A DNA stretch of 5,773 bases from Pseudomonadota bacterium (GTDB lineage Bacteria; Pseudomonadota; Gammaproteobacteria; Pseudomonadales; Azotimanducaceae). Below, in pieces: positions 1-5,304 of this stretch (within the stretch, counting starts at the first letter, position 1; each line of letters opens with the position of its first letter). Under the pieces are notes generated by a model. That model was not told the origin of the DNA. It did no database searches and saw only the letters and a program-made list of their open reading frames with translations. The stretch is taken from the NCBI GenBank assembly GCA_027622495.1, contig JAQBYL010000285.1:1-5773 (forward strand). The letters are read 5' to 3'. The position numbers were made by a program, and so were the translations under genes.

Positions 1-57
1 TTCGCTCACAATCCGCTCAGATCTGTGATAGATCCACTACACAAGTGACGTCCCAGT

Positions 58-393
58 TTGGCCGGTTACCATCAAGCTTCCACTGGGTTCAGTGGGACGG
101 GTGGCATTCGAAGCACAGCAATAAGGCGTGCAAAGGAGTTTTGCAGAGCAAAGGGCTCAGGCCAGAGCATGCTTACGGTAGCTGAACATACAGCTGCTCC
201 GCCATACATACTGGGTAACTTTCCGAGAATCGAGATCATATTCGTATGCACTGATCGTGAAATAGCTCAGGTTGCAACTCAACAGAGCAGCAGCAAGTAT
301 GAACAAATCGCCGAGATTAAGGAGTTGTTGGATAACGGCGCGCTAACTCAGAGCGAGTTCGATGACGAAAAGATGAAGATCCTGTCTGAGTGA
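58..393 (+). CDS. SHOCT-domain small protein, probably N-terminally truncated
   Basis: The 111-residue product ends in a clear SHOCT domain (about residues 79-110, pattern EIKELLDNGALTQSEFDDEK), a short helical C-terminal module common in bacterial membrane-associated or envelope proteins and thought to mediate oligomerisation. Before it, residues 21-65 carry an A-x2-AKEFC...PPYILGNFPR-x-EI-x-F-x-C pattern with Cys29 and Cys64. I associate this pattern with small exported lipoproteins of gammaproteobacteria, in which the two cysteines could pair. Those relatives begin with a signal peptide or lipobox, and none is present here. The frame opens after a TGA at 46-48, the only early start is TTG at 58, and there is no ribosome binding site before it. 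The gene is therefore probably truncated or frameshifted at its 5' end. The SHOCT call is firm; the function is unknown and expression doubtful. Confidence 0.55.
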   Translation: MAGYHQASTGFSGTGGIRSTAIRRAKEFCRAKGSGQSMLTVAEHTAAPPYILGNFPRIEIIFVCTDREIAQVATQQSSSKYEQIAEIKELLDNGALTQSEFDDEKMKILSE

Positions 394-481
394 ACTCTCC
401 AATGGCTTGACGAGCATCACCCACCCTACCAGGCGTCTGAACCTGAGATTCACACCCGTCGTTTCGGTCGATAGAGCGCTG

Positions 482-490
482 TGCTAGATT
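482..490 (+). promoter_or_regulatory. Possible extended -10 promoter of the dioxygenase
   Basis: TG-C-TAGATT at 482-490 matches an extended -10 element (TGnTATAAT, four of six core positions). It lies about 30 bases before the dioxygenase start, which would give a short leader carrying the AGGAG at 507-511. No good -35 hexamer is visible 17 bases upstream, so this is a weak call. The rest of the 394-520 gap shows no gene or clear terminator. Confidence 0.25.
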
Positions 491-520
491 CCTCTGAAGC
501 CGCAACAGGAGCCGCGAACC

Positions 521-1621
521 ATGAGCATGAAGCCAGCCACCACCAAACCAGCCTTCGGTACCCCCGACGAGATCGACGCCCGTCTGGCAACCGCGCAGGC
601 CAAGGGGCTCATCAAGTTGAAGCCCATTTCCGCTAACCTCGGCGTGGAAGTGGAAGGCGTGGACCTGAAGAACAAGCTCAGCCCCGAACAGGTCGCGCAT
701 ATTTACGACGCTCTGATTCGCCACAAGGTGCTGGTCTTCAAGCGGATCGGCCTGAACCATGAGCAGCAGGTGCGCTTCACCTACGAGCTGAGCGAGGTGT
801 CTGAAAACATCGGGGCCCCAACCATCGGCCACACCGTTTTTGGCCATGTAGACAACTACCCAGAGATCTTCTCGGTGTACCAGGGGGAGAAGTCAAAGCC
901 AAGGAACATGGCCCGTTACGAGGCCAGCGCCACAACCCATCCCTGGACCGGTTATCACTGCGACATCACCGCTTGCGTGAACCCCCCGAGCATCGGGATG
1001 CTGCGCGGGGAGATCATCCCCGAGGGCGTGGGCAACACAAACTTCGGGAGCCTGGCAGCCGCTTATGAGACCCTCGACGAGTCCACCAAGCAGCAGGTGG
1101 CAACCCTGTGGGCCGAGCACGAGTACAAGTACGGCAAAACCAAAGGCAGCGAAGCCGGCGACTCCATCGCGAGCCGCAGGATGGTGAGTCACCACCCTCT
1201 GGTGACGGTGCACCCGGAGACGGGAGAGAAGGTTCTTTTTAACTCCCCCGCGTTCCTCAAGTTCGTGGTCGGGTTAAGCGATGAAGACAGCACCGCCCTG
1301 CTCCACAAGATCTGGGAGCACTCCGTGAAATACACCATTACGCACGTGTGGGACGAAGGAGACCTGGTGGTCTGGGACGAGCGCTCTACGACCCACCGCG
1401 CCCCGACTGACATCTACTCAGCCGGCACGGAACGGCAGCTGTACCGCACGACTATTGTGGGGCAGCCGTTGCACGGCCTTGATGGCAGTGTGTCGAAGAT
1501 TATCGAGGGCGAGCCGATGCTCTCGTGCGAAGAAGAGCTGACCTCACAGATGCACGTCGGCCGGACCGGCAGCGCAACCACCGGGAACGGTTTCGGCAGC
1601 GCCTTTCCGGAGCCGGGTTAG
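521..1621 (+). CDS. TauD/TfdA-family Fe(II)/2-oxoglutarate-dependent dioxygenase
   Basis: This is a 366-residue cytoplasmic enzyme of the TauD/TfdA family. Members couple decarboxylation of 2-oxoglutarate to hydroxylation of a substrate, often a sulfonate, sulfate ester or aryloxyacid. The metal triad is visible: H146 and D148 in GYHCDITA, and H292 in DERSTTHRAP. R305 and R309 in ERQLYRTTIVGQP align with TauD R266 and R270, the 2-oxoglutarate-binding region. The N-terminal fold signature ISANLGVEVEGVDLK (36-50) and HPETGEKVLFNSPAF (231-245) are also typical. It is longer than TauD (about 283 residues), with roughly 35 extra residues at the start and a Gly-rich tail after residue 345. ATG at 521 is preferred because AGGAG (507-511) sits 9 bases upstream; the ATG at 527 is too far. 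No metal ligand is missing, so it should be active. The substrate cannot be read from sequence, and no sulfonate transporter or sulfatase lies beside it. It is probably co-transcribed with the SPOR gene 43 bases downstream. Confidence 0.93.
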   Translation: MSMKPATTKPAFGTPDEIDARLATAQAKGLIKLKPISANLGVEVEGVDLKNKLSPEQVAHIYDALIRHKVLVFKRIGLNHEQQVRFTYELSEVSENIGAPTIGHTVFGHVDNYPEIFSVYQGEKSKPRNMARYEASATTHPWTGYHCDITACVNPPSIGMLRGEIIPEGVGNTNFGSLAAAYETLDESTKQQVATLWAEHEYKYGKTKGSEAGDSIASRRMVSHHPLVTVHPETGEKVLFNSPAFLKFVVGLSDEDSTALLHKIWEHSVKYTITHVWDEGDLVVWDERSTTHRAPTDIYSAGTERQLYRTTIVGQPLHGLDGSVSKIIEGEPMLSCEEELTSQMHVGRTGSATTGNGFGSAFPEPG

Positions 1622-1625
1622 CCCA

Positions 1626-1650
1626 AACGAAACTAAGAGAACGAAACTAA
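1626..1650 (+). repeat. Tandem direct repeat in the dioxygenase-SPOR gap
   Basis: AACGAAACTAA occurs at 1626-1636 and again at 1640-1650, separated by GAG, giving a 14-base period. The second copy runs directly into the AAAGGA ribosome binding site (1651-1656) of the SPOR gene. It may be a simple replication-slippage duplication in untranslated spacer. A role in message stability or binding is possible but not shown. Confidence 0.6.
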
Positions 1651-1664
1651 AAAGGACAGGTGGC

Positions 1665-2138
1665 ATGCGATACGGATGCGCCATCGGCGTGCTTTTAGTT
1701 TCCGCGCTGAGCCATGCGGACACCGGCTTTGCGATCTCGGTTGCCAGCTACTTAAGCGAACAGCAGGCTCAGAGTGCAGCCAGCGACTTCCGTGCTCATA
1801 CTCTCGAACCAGTCAACGTGACGCTTGCGACGACCCCGGAACGCCTTGTCTACCGCGTGGTTGTCGGCCCCTGGGCGGATCAATCGAGCGCCGCCGCAAG
1901 ACTCGACAACGTGCGATCACGTGTTCCCGATGCCTGGATCGTCAGCGTCCCGTACACGCCGCCGAGTGATGTCGATATCGCAGACCTCCCAGACACGGAA
2001 GTTCCGGACGCCGACCTTCCTGCTGATCCGGTGTTCGTTGAAGAACGCCTGCATCGGAGTGGCGACGTCCTGCCGACCCGCAGTGGCGAAGTGCTCATTG
2101 AGGGCTACACTGACGAAGACAATCGCGCGATCGACTGA
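1665..2138 (+). CDS. Exported SPOR-domain protein
   Basis: This is a 157-residue protein with a short signal peptide: M-R, a hydrophobic core at 5-15, and a likely cleavage site after SHA at about residue 18. Residues 22-95 form a SPOR domain (FAISVASYLSEQQAQSAAS, a middle strand, then LVYRVVVGPW and WIVSVPY). SPOR domains bind denuded-glycan septal peptidoglycan, so the protein probably acts in the periplasm at the cell wall. Unlike FtsN or DedD it has no retained transmembrane anchor, and its SPOR domain is N-terminal. It is followed by an acidic proline-containing linker (101-123: DIADLP, TEVPDADLPADP) and a polar tail of unknown role. The start is supported by AAAGGA (1651-1656), 8 bases before ATG. 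It lies 43 bases after the dioxygenase, so the two probably share a transcript, though no functional link is evident. The assignment rests on pattern recognition; SPOR domains diverge strongly in sequence. Confidence 0.82.
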   Translation: MRYGCAIGVLLVSALSHADTGFAISVASYLSEQQAQSAASDFRAHTLEPVNVTLATTPERLVYRVVVGPWADQSSAAARLDNVRSRVPDAWIVSVPYTPPSDVDIADLPDTEVPDADLPADPVFVEERLHRSGDVLPTRSGEVLIEGYTDEDNRAID

Positions 2139-2165
2139 CGATTCTTGCCGTGGCTCTCGGTAAGC

Positions 2166-2361
2166 ATGAAGGTATTGGCTATCGGCGCTAACGAAGAACA
2201 CCGCAACGCGCGTCATCAAGCGGTTAGCTGAAAGTGACCATGATCCGGTTGCAATGATCAGGAGCCCCTCGCATCGTGCCAAGTTCGACAAGCTTGGCGT
2301 ACCAACGGTTCTGGCAGATCTTGAATACCCAATCGATCATGCTGTGCAGGCATGCGATGCG
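2166..2361 (+). pseudogene. NAD(P)-binding SDR-like oxidoreductase, frameshifted N-terminal fragment
   Basis: ATG at 2166 opens MKVLAIGAN, the first strand and glycine-rich loop of a Rossmann fold. One extra base around 2193-2197 then moves the frame. The next frame continues NTATRVIKRLAESDHDPVAM, then IRSPSHRAKFDKLGVPTVLA and DLEYPIDHAVQACDA, the typical start of atypical SDR / NAD(P)H-binding proteins (NmrA/YtfG-like). In the original frame translation stops at TGA 2229-2231. Similarity ends near 2361, where relatives continue with a hydrophobic strand and another ~140 residues. The second loop glycine also reads as Glu. It is therefore both frameshifted and truncated, and not functional. 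A later ATG (2254) gives an 81-residue open frame to 2499, but it lacks the dinucleotide loop and its C-terminal half is unrelated sequence. The remainder up to 2536 holds no recognisable gene, only the 5' flank of the symporter. Confidence 0.82.
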
Positions 2362-2536
2362 ACAGCTACCGATTCCATTGCGGGTTTTGTCCGCCATACA
2401 ATCAAAATGGAGTGCCATTCAGGCATGAACTCCTCGTTGTATTCTGGCGCGCGTGGTCGCCTGTTTGTGTGTGTGGCCATCAGTCTCTGGCACCAGTAGA
2501 TTGCGTATAGCATGTGTGCGCTGAAAGGGAGAGAAA

Positions 2537-3988
2537 GTGCAAGAAACATCGGCAAAAGCCGCGCCGCCATTGGGCATCGGCATCAAAACCGCCTACGGCT
2601 TCGGATCCGTTGCTTACGGGGTAAAGAACGGCGGTTTTGACTATTTTCTGTTGCTGTTCTACAGCCAGGTCGTCGGTCTGGACGCGCGTCTCGTCGGCAT
2701 CGCCATCACCACCGCACTCATCTTCGATGCGATCAGCGATCCCATTGTCGGCTACTGGTCCGATAACCAGCGTTCGCGCTGGGGGCGCCGCCACCCCTTC
2801 ATGTACGCGGCGGCCCTGCCGGTTGCCTTCAGCTACTTTCTCGTCTGGAACCCGCCGGTAGATGTATCGCAGACCGGTCTGTTTTTGTACCTGCTTGCGC
2901 TTTCGGTCGTCATTCGAACGTTCATCACCGCCTACGAGACCCCGTGCTCGGCGCTCGCCCCGGAACTCACCTTCGACTACGACGAACGCAGCAGCCTGCT
3001 CAGTTATCGCTCTTACTTCGGCTGGACCGGGGGTAATGCGATGACCGTGTTGATGTTCTTTTTTCTGTTCCCGGCGATGGCCACCGAAGCGATACCGGAC
3101 GGCCGCTTCAATCGAGACAGCTACGCCCTCATGGGGATCATTGGATCGGCGCTCATGCTGGTGTCTATCCTGGTCTGTGCCATCGGCACCCACAGCCGGA
3201 TTCCCTATCTGATGGCGCCGCCGCCTCAGCGACGCATGACACTCTCAACAGTCTTCAAAGAAATCTTTGAAACGCTGTCGAACCGTTCGTTCATCGCCCT
3301 GTTCATTGCGTCTGTATTCAGCGCAGTAGCCTCAGGTCTCGCGGCTGGGCTCGCGTTCTACTTTCAGACCTATTTCTGGGGTTTTACGTCGGTCGAGCAG
3401 GGCGTCATTAACATGTCGACGTTCATCGCCGCTGCAATTGGTTTTGTGCTTGCACCACTCGCCACCCGCCGTCTCGGCAAAAAGCGCGGTGCGATGATTA
3501 TCGGCCTTCTCGCGTTTGTCGGCGCACCTCTGCCTGTCGTGTTGCGGCTGTTCGGTGTGTTGCCGGAGAATGGAACGGATTTCATTTTCTGGTTCATCTT
3601 TATTACCCAGACGATCGATGTCGGCCTGATCGTCTGCTACGGGATTCTGTTCGCCTCCATGATTTCGGACCTGGTTGAACAGAGCGAATTGCATACCGGG
3701 CGCCGGTCTGAGGGGCTGTTTTTCTCAGCCGTGACCTTCATACGCAAATGCACACAGGGCTTTGGTCTGATGGCCGCGTCATTAGTGCTCTGGCTTGCCC
3801 AGTTTCCGACCGGGGCCACGACGGCAGACGTTGGGGAGGATGCGCTCTGGCGCCTGGGGGCGTGGTACGTCCCTGCGATCCTCGCCCTGTGGCTGACGAT
3901 GATGGCGGTCATCTCCACCTATAAACTGGATCGCGCGGAACATGAGGAGAATCTGCGCCAGCTTGCGGTCGCGCGGAACGCCCAGTAG
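2537..3988 (+). CDS. MFS transporter, GPH (MelB-like) sugar:cation symporter family
   Basis: This is a 483-residue inner-membrane protein with about 12 hydrophobic segments (roughly 26-46, 52-75, 87-105, 113-135, 159-182, 196-216, 250-275, 285-310, 317-340, 348-376, 393-421, 440-462). The GPH hallmark SDNQRSRWGRRHPF (75-88) forms the cytoplasmic loop between helices 2 and 3. Helix 2 carries FDAISDPIVGYW, placing D64 and D68 where MelB has its cation ligands D55 and D59. Helix 4 carries AYETPCSALAPEL, placing E134 at the MelB D124 position. The MelB sugar-binding D19 appears to be Gly28, so melibiose is unlikely; the substrate is unknown but probably a glycoside, uronide or related compound carried with H+ or Na+. 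The start is GTG at 2537, supported by AGGGAG (2526-2531) 5 bases upstream; no in-frame ATG fits better. No glycosidase or sugar regulator is adjacent. The gene is intact with no missing segment, and a hairpin at its stop codon probably ends the transcript. Confidence 0.93.
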   Translation: MQETSAKAAPPLGIGIKTAYGFGSVAYGVKNGGFDYFLLLFYSQVVGLDARLVGIAITTALIFDAISDPIVGYWSDNQRSRWGRRHPFMYAAALPVAFSYFLVWNPPVDVSQTGLFLYLLALSVVIRTFITAYETPCSALAPELTFDYDERSSLLSYRSYFGWTGGNAMTVLMFFFLFPAMATEAIPDGRFNRDSYALMGIIGSALMLVSILVCAIGTHSRIPYLMAPPPQRRMTLSTVFKEIFETLSNRSFIALFIASVFSAVASGLAAGLAFYFQTYFWGFTSVEQGVINMSTFIAAAIGFVLAPLATRRLGKKRGAMIIGLLAFVGAPLPVVLRLFGVLPENGTDFIFWFIFITQTIDVGLIVCYGILFASMISDLVEQSELHTGRRSEGLFFSAVTFIRKCTQGFGLMAASLVLWLAQFPTGATTADVGEDALWRLGAWYVPAILALWLTMMAVISTYKLDRAEHEENLRQLAVARNAQ

Positions 3989-4010
3989 GCCTGCCACAGG
4001 CTTTCTTTTA
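3987..4010 (+). terminator. Rho-independent terminator-like hairpin after the symporter
   Basis: AGGCCTG (3987-3993) pairs with CAGGCTT (3997-4003) around a three-base loop CCA, giving a 7-bp stem with one G-T wobble. It is followed by TCTTTTA. The hairpin overlaps the last bases of the symporter stop codon. A second inverted repeat, CGGGTT (4012-4017) with AACCCG (4034-4039), follows in the 59-base gap between the convergent symporter and vapC genes, but no T tract follows it on either strand. Confidence 0.55.
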
Positions 4011-4047
4011 TCGGGTTTGCCTTTTTTGGGGCCAACCCGCGGGATTG

Positions 4048-4476
4048 TTATCGCGACGAAAGCACTTTGCTGGCCGCGCAAGCCAGTACACGATCATAGG
4101 TAGCAAGTGGGGCGTTGAGTGATACGGCGAGCTGCAAACAGGCAGTGTCACAGGCGGATACTTTCTGGCTGAGAGCAAGTTCGAACTGGGCTTGGTGGTC
4201 GATGCTGTGACGGGCTAGCCTGAGTTTTCTGAAACCGTCCAAACCTCTTCGAACCAGGTCGCGAGCTTTGGCTTCTGACTTTTTAACAGCGACGCTGATG
4301 ATTTCATGGTCAATAAGATTCGGTGCGTATAGAGATTTGCCGGAAAGCAATTTCAGCGCTTCTGCTTGTGACGGCTCATTGAACAGAATCGCTGCCAAAA
4401 CGCTGCAATCCACAACGATCGGTGGGAGCGTGTTATACGTCTCCACGGGTTCGGCAACAAACAGTTCACGGCTCAT
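4048..4476 (-). CDS. vapC: VapC-type PIN-domain ribonuclease toxin
   Basis: This is a 142-residue toxin of a type II toxin-antitoxin module. VapC proteins are Mg2+-dependent endoribonucleases, usually of tRNA or rRNA, held inactive by the cognate antitoxin. The PIN fold starts at PIVVDCSVLAAILFNE (19-34). The four acidic residues are visible: D23, E58 (IDHEIISV), D110 (SACDTACLQLA) and D128 (LATYDRV). The usual Tyr before the third acid (SAYD) is Cys109 here. A polar leader of about 18 residues precedes the PIN domain, as in relatives whose start overlaps the antitoxin stop. ATG at 4476 is chosen because it overlaps the ancestral antitoxin stop as ATGA; a weak AGGA (4492-4489) lies about 12 bases upstream. 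The reading frame is complete, so activity is plausible. Its antitoxin partner is frameshifted, which is unusual for an active toxin. The target RNA is unknown. Confidence 0.85.
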   Translation of the reverse strand: MSRELFVAEPVETYNTLPPIVVDCSVLAAILFNEPSQAEALKLLSGKSLYAPNLIDHEIISVAVKKSEAKARDLVRRGLDGFRKLRLARHSIDHQAQFELALSQKVSACDTACLQLAVSLNAPLATYDRVLACAASKVLSSR

Positions 4477-4651
4477 CTTGCGTCGCGATCCTGCCGAATA
4501 ATGTCTACTGCGAGCTCGTGAACATCTTCTTCAGTAGCGCGGCAGATAAGGTCCAACAGCTCGCCTGTAAAGATTGGTGGTGTCCTACCGCCCGCTGCCG
4601 CAGTTTGGCAACCACGTGTTCGGGAACATTTTTGATCGATAGATCAGGCAT
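4473..4651 (-). pseudogene. vapB: VapB/FitA-like ribbon-helix-helix antitoxin with one-base deletion
   Basis: From ATG 4651 the strand encodes MPDLSIKNVPEHVVAKLRQR, then AVGHHQSLQ, a ribbon-helix-helix DNA-binding domain of FitA/VapB antitoxins. After Q29 the frame shifts. The product as written ends at TAG 4507-4505 after 48 residues. Restoring one G near 4564-4565 gives ...SLQGELLDLICRATEEDVHE then LAVDIIRQDRDAR, ending at TGA 4475-4473, which overlaps the vapC start as ATGA. The span is 179 bases, exactly one short of 60 codons, which supports a single-base deletion. The lost part is the tail that normally occupies the toxin active site. The start has GGAG (4662-4659) 7 bases upstream. A 48-residue product could still dimerise and bind the operator but should not neutralise VapC. 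A sequencing error in a GGG run is the main alternative. Confidence 0.8.
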
Positions 4652-4664
4652 AAAATGGCTCCAT

Positions 4665-4694
4665 AATGAAACCATTCTAGATCTGAAATGAAAC
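4665..4694 (-). promoter_or_regulatory. Candidate VapB operator (direct repeat plus palindrome)
   Basis: GTTTCATT occurs twice on the minus strand, at 4694-4687 and 4672-4665, spaced 22 bases, close to two helical turns, so both copies face the same side of the DNA. Between and partly overlapping them, 4674-4689 is an imperfect 16-bp palindrome (ATT-YY-AGATCT-RR-AAT) covering the -10 element. Ribbon-helix-helix antitoxins typically autorepress by binding short repeats over their own promoter. The layout fits, but binding is an inference. Confidence 0.4.
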
Positions 4695-4703
4695 TTTCGT
4701 CTA
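4674..4703 (-). promoter_or_regulatory. Putative promoter of vapBC
   Basis: On the minus strand TAGACG (4703-4698, four of six to TTGACA) and TAGAAT (4679-4674, five of six to TATAAT) are separated by 18 bases. This predicts a start near 4667, just ahead of the GGAG at 4662-4659 and the antitoxin ATG at 4651, so the leader is very short. Placement is sensible, but no experiment supports it. Confidence 0.45.
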
Positions 4704-4843
4704 TCTGGTGGTGAGAGGCGGCATATAAAGCGCTAAGCAGCGCCTGGCTGGTGAGGGTCACCTGAGCGGCGTCAGGAAGTGGAACGCGAACCAGAGAACA
4801 CAGCTAATCGCCCGGGGTGGATGCGCCGGTGGTCGACTATGCT

Positions 4844-4859
4844 GCCGCCAGCCGGCGGC
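4844..4859. repeat. Perfect GC-rich inverted repeat
   Basis: GCCGCC (4844-4849) and GGCGGC (4854-4859) flank the loop AGCC. No T tract follows on either strand, so it is not an obvious terminator. A smaller hairpin, GCGCT-AAGC-AGCGC, lies at 4730-4743. Both sit in the spacer between the vapBC promoter and the end of the higA remnant. The spacer holds no recognised gene, only a 44-residue open frame at 4821-4955 on the plus strand that overlaps higA and matches nothing I know. Confidence 0.5.
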
Positions 4860-4927
4860 GACTTTGGCTTTCCAAAGGTCGAAATCCTTCGCAGTAATAT
4901 CGACTGCATCGATCTGCTGAACGGCGA

Positions 4928-5199
4928 CTACGCGGCGTCAACACTGACTGTATGACCACATTTCACGGCAAAGCCAACCAACGTATCCAGTCGAAATGAT
5001 TCAAAATCGCCTTTCATGAGAGTACTCACTCGTGGCTGTGAGATTCCCAATAAACTGGCCACTTCCCGCTGCTTCAACTTATTTTTTTGATGTACTGGGT
5101 AATCATGTAGATTAGTTCGGATCGCAGCTTGTAGATTTCACGCTTAACGGGGTCGTCTTCAACTGCGTCCCAGACGCTTTCAAATTTTCGCTTGGTCAT
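4928..5199 (-). pseudogene. higA: HigA-like XRE antitoxin, frameshifted at an A7 tract
   Basis: ATG 5199, preceded by a strong AAGGAG (5210-5205) 5 bases away, encodes MTKRKFESVWDAVEDDPVKR, then EIYKLRSELIYMITQYIKK. The frame then hits TGA (5076-5074) after 41 residues. With one added A in the A7 run (minus-strand 5088-5082) it continues NKLKQREVASLLGISQPRVS, TLMKGDFESFRLDTLVGFAV and KCGHTVSVDAA, to TAG 4930-4928. That gives 90 residues with a Cro/C1-type helix-turn-helix (QREVASLLGISQPRVSTLMKG) typical of HigA antitoxins. The span of 272 bases is one short of 91 codons. The toxin tail lies immediately upstream with an ATGA overlap, the toxin-first order typical of higBA. As written the protein lacks its DNA-binding helices. 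Either it is decayed, or the A tract is miscounted, or slippage at A7 rescues some full-length product. Confidence 0.82.
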
Positions 5200-5294
5200 T
5201 TTATCTCCTTCAAAGCAGACTTTATCGAAGCGATGTCTTGCTGCGATGTTTTCTGCGGCTTCTTCTGGAAAGCATGCAGAACATAGACGGTCGC
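5196..5294 (-). pseudogene. higB: HigB/Gp49-like toxin, C-terminal remnant only
   Basis: In the frame ending at TGA 5198-5196 the strand reads ATVYVLHAFQKKPQKTSQQD, then IASIKSALKEIK. YVLHAFQKK is the conserved final strand and basic segment of RelE-superfamily HigB toxins (phage Gp49-like, PF05973 type). Such toxins are about 100-120 residues and cleave mRNA at the ribosome. Here only about 32 residues survive. The frame upstream is closed by TGA 5315-5313, and the preceding sequence belongs to an Ig-like gene remnant. The stop codon overlaps the higA start as ATGA, confirming an original toxin-antitoxin operon. No start codon, ribosome binding site or promoter remains, so it is non-functional and higA has lost its normal upstream region. 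Confidence 0.78.
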
Positions 5295-5304
5295 GTCGAT
5301 GCAG

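Noticed and set aside
317..847. 176-residue minus-strand open frame
   Set aside because: It runs antisense through the dioxygenase 5' half, is Gly/His-rich with no family resemblance, and is explained by the GC-rich codon pattern of the real gene.
2254..2499. 81-residue open frame as an independent gene
   Set aside because: Its first third is the middle of the SDR Rossmann domain read after the frameshift; the rest is unrelated sequence, and there is no ribosome binding site.
2489..2505. Sigma-54-like promoter (TGGCAC ... TTGC) before the symporter
   Set aside because: The GG and GC elements are 12 bases apart instead of the required 10, so it should not be recognised.
4012..4039. Second hairpin as a terminator for vapC
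   Set aside because: On the minus strand no T tract follows the stem, and the stem has a central mismatch.
4422..4691. 89-residue plus-strand open frame
   Set aside because: It is antisense to vapC start and vapB; the minus strand gives recognisable RHH and PIN sequence with a ribosome binding site and ATGA overlap.
4821..4955. 44-residue plus-strand open frame with plausible codon use
   Set aside because: No ribosome binding site or family match, and it overlaps the end of the clearly recognised higA remnant.
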